Source: Chitinophaga pinensis (GTDB lineage Bacteria > Bacteroidota > Bacteroidia > Chitinophagales > Chitinophagaceae). Taken from it: 64,000 nt of DNA. The position numbers and the translations under genes were made by a program. Below, one piece after another: positions 34,816 to 42,672 of the stretch. The notes below the pieces were generated by a model, which searched no databases, was not told the DNA's origin, and was given only the letters and a program-made list of their open reading frames with translations. The first letter of the stretch is position 1; the number at the start of each line of letters is the position of its first letter. The DNA lies in NCBI GenBank assembly GCA_943333125.1, contig CALQSB010000009.1, positions 18,512-82,511 of the forward strand, written 5' to 3'.

Positions 34816-37737
34816 TCAATTTATGATTGATTGATAAATGGTTTCAAATATTTTCGGTCTGATGTTAAGTATTTTAAATATACCATTGTCTGTGGGATAG
34901 ATTCTGTTGCTTAAAAAAACGAAAATCAATTTTGATTCAGGGTCTGCCCAAACACAGGTTCCTGTAAAACCAGTATGACCGAAAGTGCCTGCTGACGAGG
35001 ATTTCGCAGGATAAGGCTCTGTTCTTGTGTCATTGTCTTTTTCCGGTTTGTCGAATCCATACCCTCTTCGGCTAGTTGTACTTTGATATGCTGTAAATAA
35101 GGATATGGTTTCTTTTTTTATTAATTGATGCCCATTCCATTCACCACCATCCAGCAGCATTTGCATAATACTCGCTACGTCATAGGCATCTGCAAACAAT
35201 CCTGCATGGCCGGCCACTCCACCCATAATAGCTGAACCCTGATCATGTACATAGCCTCTTATTTCCTGATTTCTGAAACCAACTTCATTGGTAGAAGGAA
35301 CAATTCTGCGGTAACTGATTTTATCCAAAGGCTTATATCCGATTGATTCAAGTCCCATTGGACGATAAAAATTTGTATTCACATAATCACTCAAATTCAT
35401 TCCACTGATTATTTCAATAATCTTTCCAAGAAAAATAAAATCGTTATCACTATATACATAATCGCCTTCAGTTGTGCGCGGACTTTCCAGAATTCTTTTA
35501 TAAAAAGTATCTACTGCATCGCATCTGATCATCATCCCATTTGCCACTCTTGAATCAAAACAATCTTTATTGAAAGGTTGATAATATTTTTTAGAAGGCA
35601 TTTGATTGCTGTCTAATGTTTCTTTGTAAAATGGGATAAATGGTTTTAATCCACCTTCGTGCAACAACAATTGTTCTATGTTAATATTGGCTTTATCCGT
35701 TCCTGTGACCGAAGGCAGGTAATCACTGAGCTTTTTTTTTAAATCAATTTTTCCTTCATCATACAATTTCATTACACCCAATGTGGTTGACAATATTTTT
35801 GTAACCGAAGCCAGGTCGTATACCGAAGCGTTAGTAACAGGTTCATTATTGTCATAAGTATAAAAGCCATATCCTTTTTCAAATAAAAGTTTGCCATCTT
35901 TTGCTGCAAGCACCACACATCCCGGCATTGCTTTTTTGACTATACCATCATTTACAATAGAGTCAATAGTATTTAATTTCTCTGCATTAAAACCTGTTTC
36001 AATGAAATTTTCATTTTTCAGAATATTATTAAATGCAGTTAATCCAAAACCAAATTTAAAATTTTCGCATACGGTTACCGGCAAAGTTCCTTTATAGGGA
36101 AGTAAACCTTGAAGCATATCCATAGCATTATACTGAACAGTACTGTCGTCTTCATAGCAAACCACTAAGTTTTTAGCATAACACCAGTTTTTGGCTGCAT
36201 ATGCATTGCCGAATAAAAATATTATGGATCTTGTTTTCTGTTGTAATGCATTGATAAAGGTTACCGCATCTGAGCTAATGCCAAAATTATTGGCAGGAGC
36301 CCGATTGATTTGATGCATACCGATGATTACTTTTTGATATCCTTTTGCAATAGAATCAATCAGCAGATTTATGGAGTCGGCATTTTTTTTACTGAAATCA
36401 AAATTAAAAATATCCGCATTATAATCATGTTGCATTCTTCTCGTAATGGCATTGCCTGTATTAATTCCAACAGCCACATAAGCTATTTTGTTTTCATTTT
36501 TTTGTAAAGGAAAAAAATCCTGATCTTCTTTAGCCAAAAGGGTTATCGCATTTCTGGCCACTAATGTCCGCATGGATAAAACAGATTTATTTAAATCAGA
36601 AGTGAGATTGGTAAAGCTTATGGTATCATTTGAGGGAACTACGTATTGATACTTTGCCATCAAAATTCTTTTGCAATGACTTTCAATAATATCCCAGCTT
36701 AATCTTTGAGAGTCGATTGCTAGTTTAATTTTACTGATGACTAAAGGAATACTATCGGGAATACACAGTAAATCATTGCCCGCAATTATAGATTCTACAG
36801 AAGCTTCGCCATTAGGAAAGAATTTTTTTACACCCTGCATTTCCAAACCATCGGTAATGGTTAATCCTTGATAATTTAATTCACCTCTTAATAGACCCTT
36901 GATATTTTTTTCTGATAAGGAAGTAGGGCGATTCATTCTGTCGTCAATTGCAGGAATGAAAAGATGAGCAATCATAACGCTGCCAACACCTTGTTCAAAT
37001 ATTTTTTTAAAAGGGTAGAGTTCTGTAGAATCAAGTTGAGCCAATGTTTTATTAATCACCGGCAAATCGAGATGCGAATCCACTGCTACATCACCATGAC
37101 CCGGAAAATGTTTGGCACAAGCCAAAACGCCATTATTCTGCATGCCCTTCATGTATTGTATACCGAAAGCAGCTACTTTATATTTGTCTTCTCCAAAACT
37201 CCTGTCGTTGATAACCGGATTATTGGGATTGTTGTTGACGTCCATGTCAGGTGCATAGTTCATTTGAATGCCTAGTCTCTTGCATTGTTCTGCTACCACT
37301 TTGCCATATTGATAAACTATAGATGAATCACTCATCGCACCCAGCATCATTTGTCGGGGCAATGGCAATACGCTGTCGTAAATTCTCATGCCTACACCCC
37401 ATTCGCCATCAATAGAAAAAAGAATAGGAGTTTTGGCAATGCGCTTCAGGTTATTAACCATTCCTGCTTGCAATTGCGGACTGCCCTGAAATAAACAAAC
37501 GCCACCGATATTATATCTTTTTACATAAGTAGCAACAGAGTCATTCAGAAATGTAATTTTTTTTGTTTTCATGTCGATTGTAGACAGACGGGCTACCACC
37601 AACTGGCCAATGCGCTCATCATCCGACAATGTACTGTAAACACTGTCGGCCCATTTTTTTGCTTTAGTATTATCAATTTGCTGACCAAAGGAAATACCCG
37701 AATAAAAGCACAGAAAAACAACAATGAAATACCGCAT
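34816..37737 (-). CDS. Fused GH3 beta-N-acetylglucosaminidase (NagZ-like) and beta-lactamase-family amidase (AmiE-like)
   Basis: 973 residues with a signal peptide (about 1-18). The first half is glycoside hydrolase family 3: the NagZ signature AKHFPGHGDVAVDSHLDLP has the KHFPGHGD motif at residues 209-216, and the nucleophile is Asp296 in TITDGLEMQGV. The second half, from about residue 590, is a beta-lactamase-family serine hydrolase: SVTK (644-647), YSDN (762-765) and GHTGFTG near residue 928. In Bacillus the separate proteins NagZ and AmiE remove GlcNAc and the stem peptide from muropeptides, and this fusion puts both steps in one secreted protein. Cell-wall turnover is the likely role. 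A plain beta-glucosidase is less likely given the KHFPGHGD motif. Confidence 0.85.
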   Translation of the reverse strand: MRYFIVVFLCFYSGISFGQQIDNTKAKKWADSVYSTLSDDERIGQLVVARLSTIDMKTKKITFLNDSVATYVKRYNIGGVCLFQGSPQLQAGMVNNLKRIAKTPILFSIDGEWGVGMRIYDSVLPLPRQMMLGAMSDSSIVYQYGKVVAEQCKRLGIQMNYAPDMDVNNNPNNPVINDRSFGEDKYKVAAFGIQYMKGMQNNGVLACAKHFPGHGDVAVDSHLDLPVINKTLAQLDSTELYPFKKIFEQGVGSVMIAHLFIPAIDDRMNRPTSLSEKNIKGLLRGELNYQGLTITDGLEMQGVKKFFPNGEASVESIIAGNDLLCIPDSIPLVISKIKLAIDSQRLSWDIIESHCKRILMAKYQYVVPSNDTISFTNLTSDLNKSVLSMRTLVARNAITLLAKEDQDFFPLQKNENKIAYVAVGINTGNAITRRMQHDYNADIFNFDFSKKNADSINLLIDSIAKGYQKVIIGMHQINRAPANNFGISSDAVTFINALQQKTRSIIFLFGNAYAAKNWCYAKNLVVCYEDDSTVQYNAMDMLQGLLPYKGTLPVTVCENFKFGFGLTAFNNILKNENFIETGFNAEKLNTIDSIVNDGIVKKAMPGCVVLAAKDGKLLFEKGYGFYTYDNNEPVTNASVYDLASVTKILSTTLGVMKLYDEGKIDLKKKLSDYLPSVTGTDKANINIEQLLLHEGGLKPFIPFYKETLDSNQMPSKKYYQPFNKDCFDSRVANGMMIRCDAVDTFYKRILESPRTTEGDYVYSDNDFIFLGKIIEIISGMNLSDYVNTNFYRPMGLESIGYKPLDKISYRRIVPSTNEVGFRNQEIRGYVHDQGSAIMGGVAGHAGLFADAYDVASIMQMLLDGGEWNGHQLIKKETISLFTAYQSTTSRRGYGFDKPEKDNDTRTEPYPAKSSSAGTFGHTGFTGTCVWADPESKLIFVFLSNRIYPTDNGIFKILNIRPKIFETIYQSIIN

Positions 37738-37771
37738 AAAAGCAATAAAATTATTAGTGAAAAGGATTAGT

Positions 37772-37779
37772 TATTTTTG
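37772..37779 (+). promoter_or_regulatory. Predicted -7 box (TATTTTTG) for mutL
   Basis: TATTTTTG matches TAnnTTTG and ends 20 bp before the mutL TTG start at 37800. This gives a leader of roughly 12-15 nt. No convincing -33 TTTG was seen. Confidence 0.5.
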
Positions 37780-37799
37780 CGCTACAAATTACATTGATT

Positions 37800-39626
37800 T
37801 TGACAGATATCATTCATTTATTACCAGATAACATTGCTAACCAGATTGCAGCGGGTGAGGTAATACAGCGTCCGGGAAGTGCTGTAAAGGAATTATTAGA
37901 AAATGCCGTTGATGCAGGAGCCGATGAAATTAAGCTTATTATTAGCGATGCAGGTAAGGCGCTGGTGCAGGTTATCGACAATGGCAAAGGCATGAGCGAA
38001 ACCGATGCCCGTATGGCTTTTGAGCGCCACGCTACCTCCAAAATCAGTAACATCGACGATTTATTCAGAATAAAAACCATGGGTTTCAGAGGGGAAGCTT
38101 TAGCGAGTATTGCTGCGGTAGCTCAGGTAGAGTTGAAATCAAAAAGAGATGAAGACGCTTCAGGCACTTATATTGAAATAGAAAACAGCAAAGTAAAACT
38201 GCAGGAGCCTGTGGCAGCAAATAGAGGCACAAGCATCGCCATGAAGAATTTGTTTTTTAATGTTCCTGCTAGAAGGAATTTCTTAAAAAGCAATACAGCA
38301 GAACTTCGTCATATCATTGATGAATTTATCAGAGTGGCTATGGCTTTTCCGGATATCTTCTTTTCTATGCAATCCAACGGACAGGAAGTTTTTCATCTGG
38401 AGAAAGGAAGTCTCAAACAAAGAATTGTTCAGATATTGGGCAATAATTATAATGCCAAACTCGTAAGCGTTCAGGAGCAAACCGATTATTTGAATATCAT
38501 GGGTTTTGTGGGTAAACCCGAAACAGCAAAAAAAACAAGAGGCGATCAATACATTTTTGTCAATAACAGGTTTATCAAAAGTGCATATCTTAATCATGCC
38601 ATCATGAATGCGTTTTCGGATTTAATTCCTAAAGACAGTTTTCCGATGTATGCATTGTTCATTGATCTGGATCCGGCACAACTGGATATAAACGTGCATC
38701 CCACCAAACAGGAAATCAAATTTGAAGATGACAAAATTGTATATGCTTTTGTACATTCAGCAGTAAAACATGCACTGGCACAATTTAGTATTACACCTAC
38801 ACTTGATTTTGAACTCGACTCTTCCATACAATCTTTGGATGCGATAAACAAACCAATGACAGATGAGCAAAGAGCCTCAACAGCATCATCAAGTTTATAT
38901 CAGGCTTTTTCTAAAAAAAATCAGGCCCACTTAATTGAAAGAAGTTCAGGCGGCAATGAATTGAAACACTGGAAAGATTTTTACGAATCACCTGCAGATA
39001 AAAAACAAAACGATAATTTCTCTTCTTCAACAATTTCTTCGTTGCATAAAGAATCAGACCATGAATATTCGTTGATGCAGTTGCATAACTCATACATTAT
39101 TGTTCAGAAAGGCTCGGGTTTTATTTTAGTCAATCAGCAGAATGCACACGAAAGAGTATTGTATGAAAAATATGCCAAAGCGGTAGAAGGCAAGCCTATA
39201 GCCACGCAGCAGAGTTTGTTTCCGGTTACCATAGAACTTACCTCAGGCGATTCGATTGTGTTGCAGGAATTATTATCTGATATGCAAGACCTCGGTTATC
39301 AAATAGAATTATTCGGATTGAATACATTTGTCATTCAGGGAACGCCGGCAGATGTATTAACTGGAAATGAAAAAGGTGCCATTGAAAATATATTAGAACA
39401 ATACAAACATTTCAGCAGCGATTTGAAATTCACCAGGAGAGAAAAATTACTCCGTTCGATGGCGATACAAAATGCGATTAAAACCGGCACCACGCTTACA
39501 CAAAAAGAAATGCAGGGTTTGGTACAAGATTTATTGGCCTGCGAAATTTCCAATGCCACACCAACTGGAAGGCCTACTTATATGAATTTTGACAAGGGGG
39601 AGATTGATAAGATGTTCGGGAGGTGA
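37800..39626 (+). CDS. mutL: DNA mismatch repair protein MutL
   Basis: 608 residues. The chosen start is the TTG at 37800, giving TDIIHLLPDNIANQIAAGEV, the usual MutL N-terminus; another TTG lies two codons earlier and no ATG fits. GHKL ATPase motifs are ELLENAVDAGADEI, QVIDNGKGM and KTMGFRGEALASIA. The C-terminal dimerisation domain (from about residue 430) has NQQNAHERVLYEK. A Mn-endonuclease motif of the DQHA(x)2E(x)4E type is not evident (the position reads NQQNAHERVLYEK), so intrinsic nicking is uncertain. It works with MutS in mismatch repair; MutS is not here. Its stop lies inside a 16-bp-arm palindrome. Confidence 0.95.
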   Translation: MTDIIHLLPDNIANQIAAGEVIQRPGSAVKELLENAVDAGADEIKLIISDAGKALVQVIDNGKGMSETDARMAFERHATSKISNIDDLFRIKTMGFRGEALASIAAVAQVELKSKRDEDASGTYIEIENSKVKLQEPVAANRGTSIAMKNLFFNVPARRNFLKSNTAELRHIIDEFIRVAMAFPDIFFSMQSNGQEVFHLEKGSLKQRIVQILGNNYNAKLVSVQEQTDYLNIMGFVGKPETAKKTRGDQYIFVNNRFIKSAYLNHAIMNAFSDLIPKDSFPMYALFIDLDPAQLDINVHPTKQEIKFEDDKIVYAFVHSAVKHALAQFSITPTLDFELDSSIQSLDAINKPMTDEQRASTASSSLYQAFSKKNQAHLIERSSGGNELKHWKDFYESPADKKQNDNFSSSTISSLHKESDHEYSLMQLHNSYIIVQKGSGFILVNQQNAHERVLYEKYAKAVEGKPIATQQSLFPVTIELTSGDSIVLQELLSDMQDLGYQIELFGLNTFVIQGTPADVLTGNEKGAIENILEQYKHFSSDLKFTRREKLLRSMAIQNAIKTGTTLTQKEMQGLVQDLLACEISNATPTGRPTYMNFDKGEIDKMFGR

Positions 39627-39674
39627 AAGCCCCCTAAATCCCTCGAAGGGGGACTTAAGGGGCTTTCACCTCCC
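39618..39674. repeat. Perfect 16-bp-arm palindrome (family B) overlapping the mutL stop codon
   Basis: The arm GGGAGGTGAAAGCCCC (39618-39633) is the exact inverse of GGGGCTTTCACCTCCC (39659-39674). Inside is a second, shorter palindrome with CCCTCGAAGGGGG. The TGA stop of mutL (39624-39626) is in the left arm. As RNA it would form a very stable hairpin just at the end of mutL and may serve as a bidirectional terminator with the convergent dacB. Confidence 0.9.
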
Positions 39675-39796
39675 AAAGGGGGATGTGTTTTGTTGGGGAA
39701 ACCACGAATTCACGAATTTGTTTTACCCTGGAGATTACACTAGATAAAAAGAAACACAAAGGCTGCTTTTAAATTGTAGTAGATACTTATTAATCA

Positions 39797-39827
39797 AAGT
39801 CCCCCTTCGGGGGATTTAGGGGGCTCT
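39797..39827. repeat. Family B palindrome at the dacB 3' end
   Basis: The sequence contains AGTCCCCCTTCGGGGGATTT followed by AGGGGGCTCT, so an inner CCCCC-TTCG-GGGG hairpin is present. The dacB stop (39816-39818) and its last codons (Arg-Ala-Pro) are inside it. It faces the inverse-oriented element at 39618-39674, and the 120 bp between holds no gene. Confidence 0.85.
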
Positions 39828-41162
39828 CATCCTCACTTCATGCAAATACCCTTCAATCAATCTCCTCACCGCTTTCGAAGAACCTTGATAATTATTCAGC
39901 ATCACGGAAAAAATTAATTGTTTGTTTTTCTTAGTTGTCATTAAGCCAGACAAAGTATAGTTGTTGCTCAACGAACCCGTTTTTGCAAAAATAAAACTGC
40001 TGTCGGTGATGAAATAATTTTTCAATGTGCCGGTGCCGCCGGTGGGTAAAATATTTTTTAGTCTTTCGACGCCAAATTCGTTTTGAGTTTTATTGATGAT
40101 ATACACAAAGTCATTTGGAGAAAATAAATTGTATCGGCTCAGCCCGCTGCCGTCAACCCATCGAGGATGCTGTGGAATATCAATTAAATCGTTTTGTAAA
40201 AGAGAATCAATCATGTCTTTATCACTCATGTATCCAAGCTTTTCATTGCTTGCCATTAAAAGCGTCTGTTCTGCATAAAAATTATCACTGCGATGCATCA
40301 TCAGCGAAAAAACAGAATCGGTCTTTTGAGAAAATAATGGAATGAAATTATCCCGATTAACAGAATTGTTTTTTTGTAGCGATGCCAGATGATACAAGGA
40401 ATGTTGCAAAATCATAAAACCCGATTGCAATCCAAAAGTTTCAAACGGAATTTCCTGTGAAAATGTTTTTAGTTTGTTGTTTGTTGTTACGGTAAAATGG
40501 TTGCTTCCGGCTTCTCTTGAGATGGTGTTTTCGGATAATGTTGTATCTGTTTTTTTTGTGAGTTTAAAGTCTATCACATCAGCATTCATGACAGCAAGAT
40601 CATATTGAAATTCAACAGGTTTCGCATTGTTGTTTTTAATCCATTCTAAATGAAGCAGATTGCCACAGCCAGGGAAGCTGCTTCTTTGCGGCATATAATC
40701 TTCCTGCTGATCATCCCAGGCCCAGCCCTTTCCATAAGGCACAGGATACTTCTCGTCATCCAACAGCACAACTTTATAATTGTTGTTGTTTAAAAAATCA
40801 TGAACGGGTTGTGTTTTAAAATCGGGATGTAAATAAGTCGGATCGCCTGTTGGTAAAATATAAATCGTATCGTTTGATATTTTGTAATAAGCGCCAATAA
40901 TATTATTTCCAAGATATTTCAAACCTGCATATAAAGTAAACAACTTGGTATTGCTCGCCGGAATGAAATTCTTTTCTGCGTTGTATGTGTAGAGGTAACT
41001 GTTGGTTTCGGGTTCGTAAATGGATATGCCGATATGTGCTGCATTTATGATCGAATCATTGAGTAATAATTTGTTGGTCAGTTTGGTAAGATTCTTTGAA
41101 TTTTGAGCGGATCCAGAGGCGAATAAAAAAACCGAGAAAAGTAAAGTGAAGAGACGATTCAT
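39816..41162 (-). CDS. dacB: D-alanyl-D-alanine carboxypeptidase/endopeptidase (PBP4 family)
   Basis: 448 residues with a signal peptide (about 1-19). PBP4-type motifs are SNTK (SxxK) at about residues 68-71 in IPASNTKLFTLYAG, SDN in HRSDNFYAEQTLLMA (SxN) and KTG in IFAKTGSLSNNYTLSG. The insert between SxxK and SxN, with WAWDDQQEDYMPQRSS, is typical of the S13 peptidase family. The enzyme acts in the periplasm on peptidoglycan stem peptides. Its last codons are within a family B palindrome. It is preceded by two family A hairpins at 41206-41277. Confidence 0.9.
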   Translation of the reverse strand: MNRLFTLLFSVFLFASGSAQNSKNLTKLTNKLLLNDSIINAAHIGISIYEPETNSYLYTYNAEKNFIPASNTKLFTLYAGLKYLGNNIIGAYYKISNDTIYILPTGDPTYLHPDFKTQPVHDFLNNNNYKVVLLDDEKYPVPYGKGWAWDDQQEDYMPQRSSFPGCGNLLHLEWIKNNNAKPVEFQYDLAVMNADVIDFKLTKKTDTTLSENTISREAGSNHFTVTTNNKLKTFSQEIPFETFGLQSGFMILQHSLYHLASLQKNNSVNRDNFIPLFSQKTDSVFSLMMHRSDNFYAEQTLLMASNEKLGYMSDKDMIDSLLQNDLIDIPQHPRWVDGSGLSRYNLFSPNDFVYIINKTQNEFGVERLKNILPTGGTGTLKNYFITDSSFIFAKTGSLSNNYTLSGLMTTKKNKQLIFSVMLNNYQGSSKAVRRLIEGYLHEVRMRAP

Positions 41163-41205
41163 AGAAACGATTTTATTAAAACAGAAAAAATAATACCTCT
41201 AAAAT

Positions 41206-41277
41206 CTTTGTTGGTGAAAACATCAACAAAGGCAGAAAAAACCGCTAATTTCTCTGTTGGTGAAAACACCAACAGAG
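41206..41277. repeat. Two hairpins of family A upstream of dacB
   Basis: Hairpin 1 (41206-41231) is CTTTGTTGGTG, loop AAAA, CATCAACAAAG, with one mismatch. Hairpin 2 (41252-41277) is a perfect CTCTGTTGGTG, loop AAAA, CACCAACAGAG. The two are 46 bp apart. They match the single hairpin at 4901-4926 and the core of the 39-bp array at 4509-4878. The rest of the gap (to 41397) holds CTTCGTGCCTTTGTGG-like sequence and a CGCCAAA tandem run. Confidence 0.9.
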
Positions 41278-41397
41278 GCGGCAATCTCCTAAGAGACTTC
41301 TTCGTGAAACTTTCTGCCTTCGTGCCTTTGTGGCCCCAAACAAAACAACAAACCATAAACAACAAACAGAACGCCAAACGCCAAACGCCAAACAACA

Positions 41398-42525
41398 TTA
41401 ACTTCTCTCCTGCGCCCTCAACCACCTTTCCGGCATTTCATCCATGCTGGCTTTTTTATAGTCTTTCTGACTGCAGGCGATAAATTTTTTATCTGGCATT
41501 TGCATCCACCATCTGTTTGATCTTTTGCTTTGCAGAAAAACAGTATCTACCTCCGCAAAAAAAGTATGATACTGATTGAAGCTGTTTCTCTCATTGATAT
41601 CTGCTTCCTGTTTACTTCTATATTTTCCATCTATGAAATACCAGATCATTTGTGCAATCTGCAACGCGGTAAGCTGGTTAACATCATGCTCTGGCTGGTA
41701 TCCATAAATACCGAAACTGCTAAGATTTGAACTCAGTCCGGCATATTGAGCCAATGTACAGGCTTCTTCTCCGTTAAAACCATTAGGACTGATTTTATTT
41801 GCAGGTGCTGAACTGTTTTTTATTGCACTGATATCGAAACTCACAAAATGCGAATTACGAATAACAGGCTCCATCTCTTCTATATCTTCTTTAACCAATC
41901 CTACCCGGTAGCAATCAAAACGCAGTTTATCTAGCGTTTCTAATAACCGGGGATGAACAAAATAACTTTGGAAACCAATATGATTATAATGCTTAATCCA
42001 GTTGGGTTCGCTGGTTAACATTTCCAGCAAAAAGCTGTCACTTTTTAACATGCTGTCTCCGCGAAGATCAATTAATGCATCTATACAAGTGGCTTCAATA
42101 ATCCGGTTTAATGATTTATAGGCATTGTATTGGGCAATTGTAATATCATGAGAGCCGCCAAGTATGATAACAGTCTTTCCTGAATTTATGAGTTCAGATA
42201 AAATGGTTTGCATGGCTGCATAACTGTCAAATAACAATGCACCTTTCTTAATGTTTCCAATATCCGCTATGGTTATTTCATCGTGCCAGCAATGCAATGA
42301 GTACAATTTTTTTCTTATTTCATTAGCAGCATGCGACTCTTCATTTTGCAAGCCACATCCACGCATTTCACCAATTCCTAAGATTACCAGGTCAATTTGG
42401 GTAAGATCGGGCATTTCTTTTTCATAAATTGCTATGTGTTTAGCAAACTGACCATCGGTGTACTCATTATCTTCATTGAGCTCATATACATTAATAGGAG
42501 AGAGGTAATCTGAAAAATCTTGCAT
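41398..42525 (-). CDS. Arginase/ureohydrolase-fold protein with missing metal ligands
   Basis: 375 residues. The fold is that of arginases/formimidoylglutamases: VIILGGSHDITIAQYNAY (residues 119-136), then CIDALIDLRGDS and SHFVSFDISAIKN. Compared with the usual ligand set, His126 (GGSH), Asp149, Asp153 and Asp221 are kept, but the His of DAHxD is Leu151 and the second Asp of SxDxD is Ser223. The cluster of two Mn ions is therefore probably incomplete. Bacteroidota proteins of this type are often labelled formimidoylglutamase; whether it still hydrolyses guanidino compounds is open. A good promoter is at 42540-42568. Confidence 0.75.
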   Translation of the reverse strand: MQDFSDYLSPINVYELNEDNEYTDGQFAKHIAIYEKEMPDLTQIDLVILGIGEMRGCGLQNEESHAANEIRKKLYSLHCWHDEITIADIGNIKKGALLFDSYAAMQTILSELINSGKTVIILGGSHDITIAQYNAYKSLNRIIEATCIDALIDLRGDSMLKSDSFLLEMLTSEPNWIKHYNHIGFQSYFVHPRLLETLDKLRFDCYRVGLVKEDIEEMEPVIRNSHFVSFDISAIKNSSAPANKISPNGFNGEEACTLAQYAGLSSNLSSFGIYGYQPEHDVNQLTALQIAQMIWYFIDGKYRSKQEADINERNSFNQYHTFFAEVDTVFLQSKRSNRWWMQMPDKKFIACSQKDYKKASMDEMPERWLRAQERS

Positions 42526-42539
42526 GGGTTTAGTTTATA

Positions 42540-42568
42540 CAAACCTAATTCATTAGTAGGAAATCAAA
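42540..42568 (-). promoter_or_regulatory. Predicted promoter for the arginase-fold gene
   Basis: On the minus strand TTTG (42565-42568) and TAGGTTTG (42540-42547) are separated by 17 bp. This fits the Bacteroidota promoter (TTTG, 17-21 bp, TAnnTTTG). The start codon is at 42525, giving a very short leader. Confidence 0.55.
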
Positions 42569-42616
42569 AATTACAATACAGTATTTTTTTCAGGATTTTC
42601 TGTTATTTGTATTCAG

Positions 42617-42624
42617 TAACTTTG
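42617..42624 (+). promoter_or_regulatory. Predicted -7 box (TAACTTTG) for korA
   Basis: TAACTTTG matches TAnnTTTG and lies 48 bp before the korA ATG at 42673. The nearest TTTG (42606-42609) is too close for a -33 box. It diverges from the arginase promoter at 42540. Confidence 0.45.
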
Positions 42625-42672
42625 CAACCCATAAAGACATTGAATTAAGATATTTATTTTAATAGAAATTAA

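Noticed and set aside
41159..41425. 88-codon minus-strand frame over the family A hairpins
   Set aside because: It is composed of repeat sequence and overlaps the arginase-fold gene; no coding signature.
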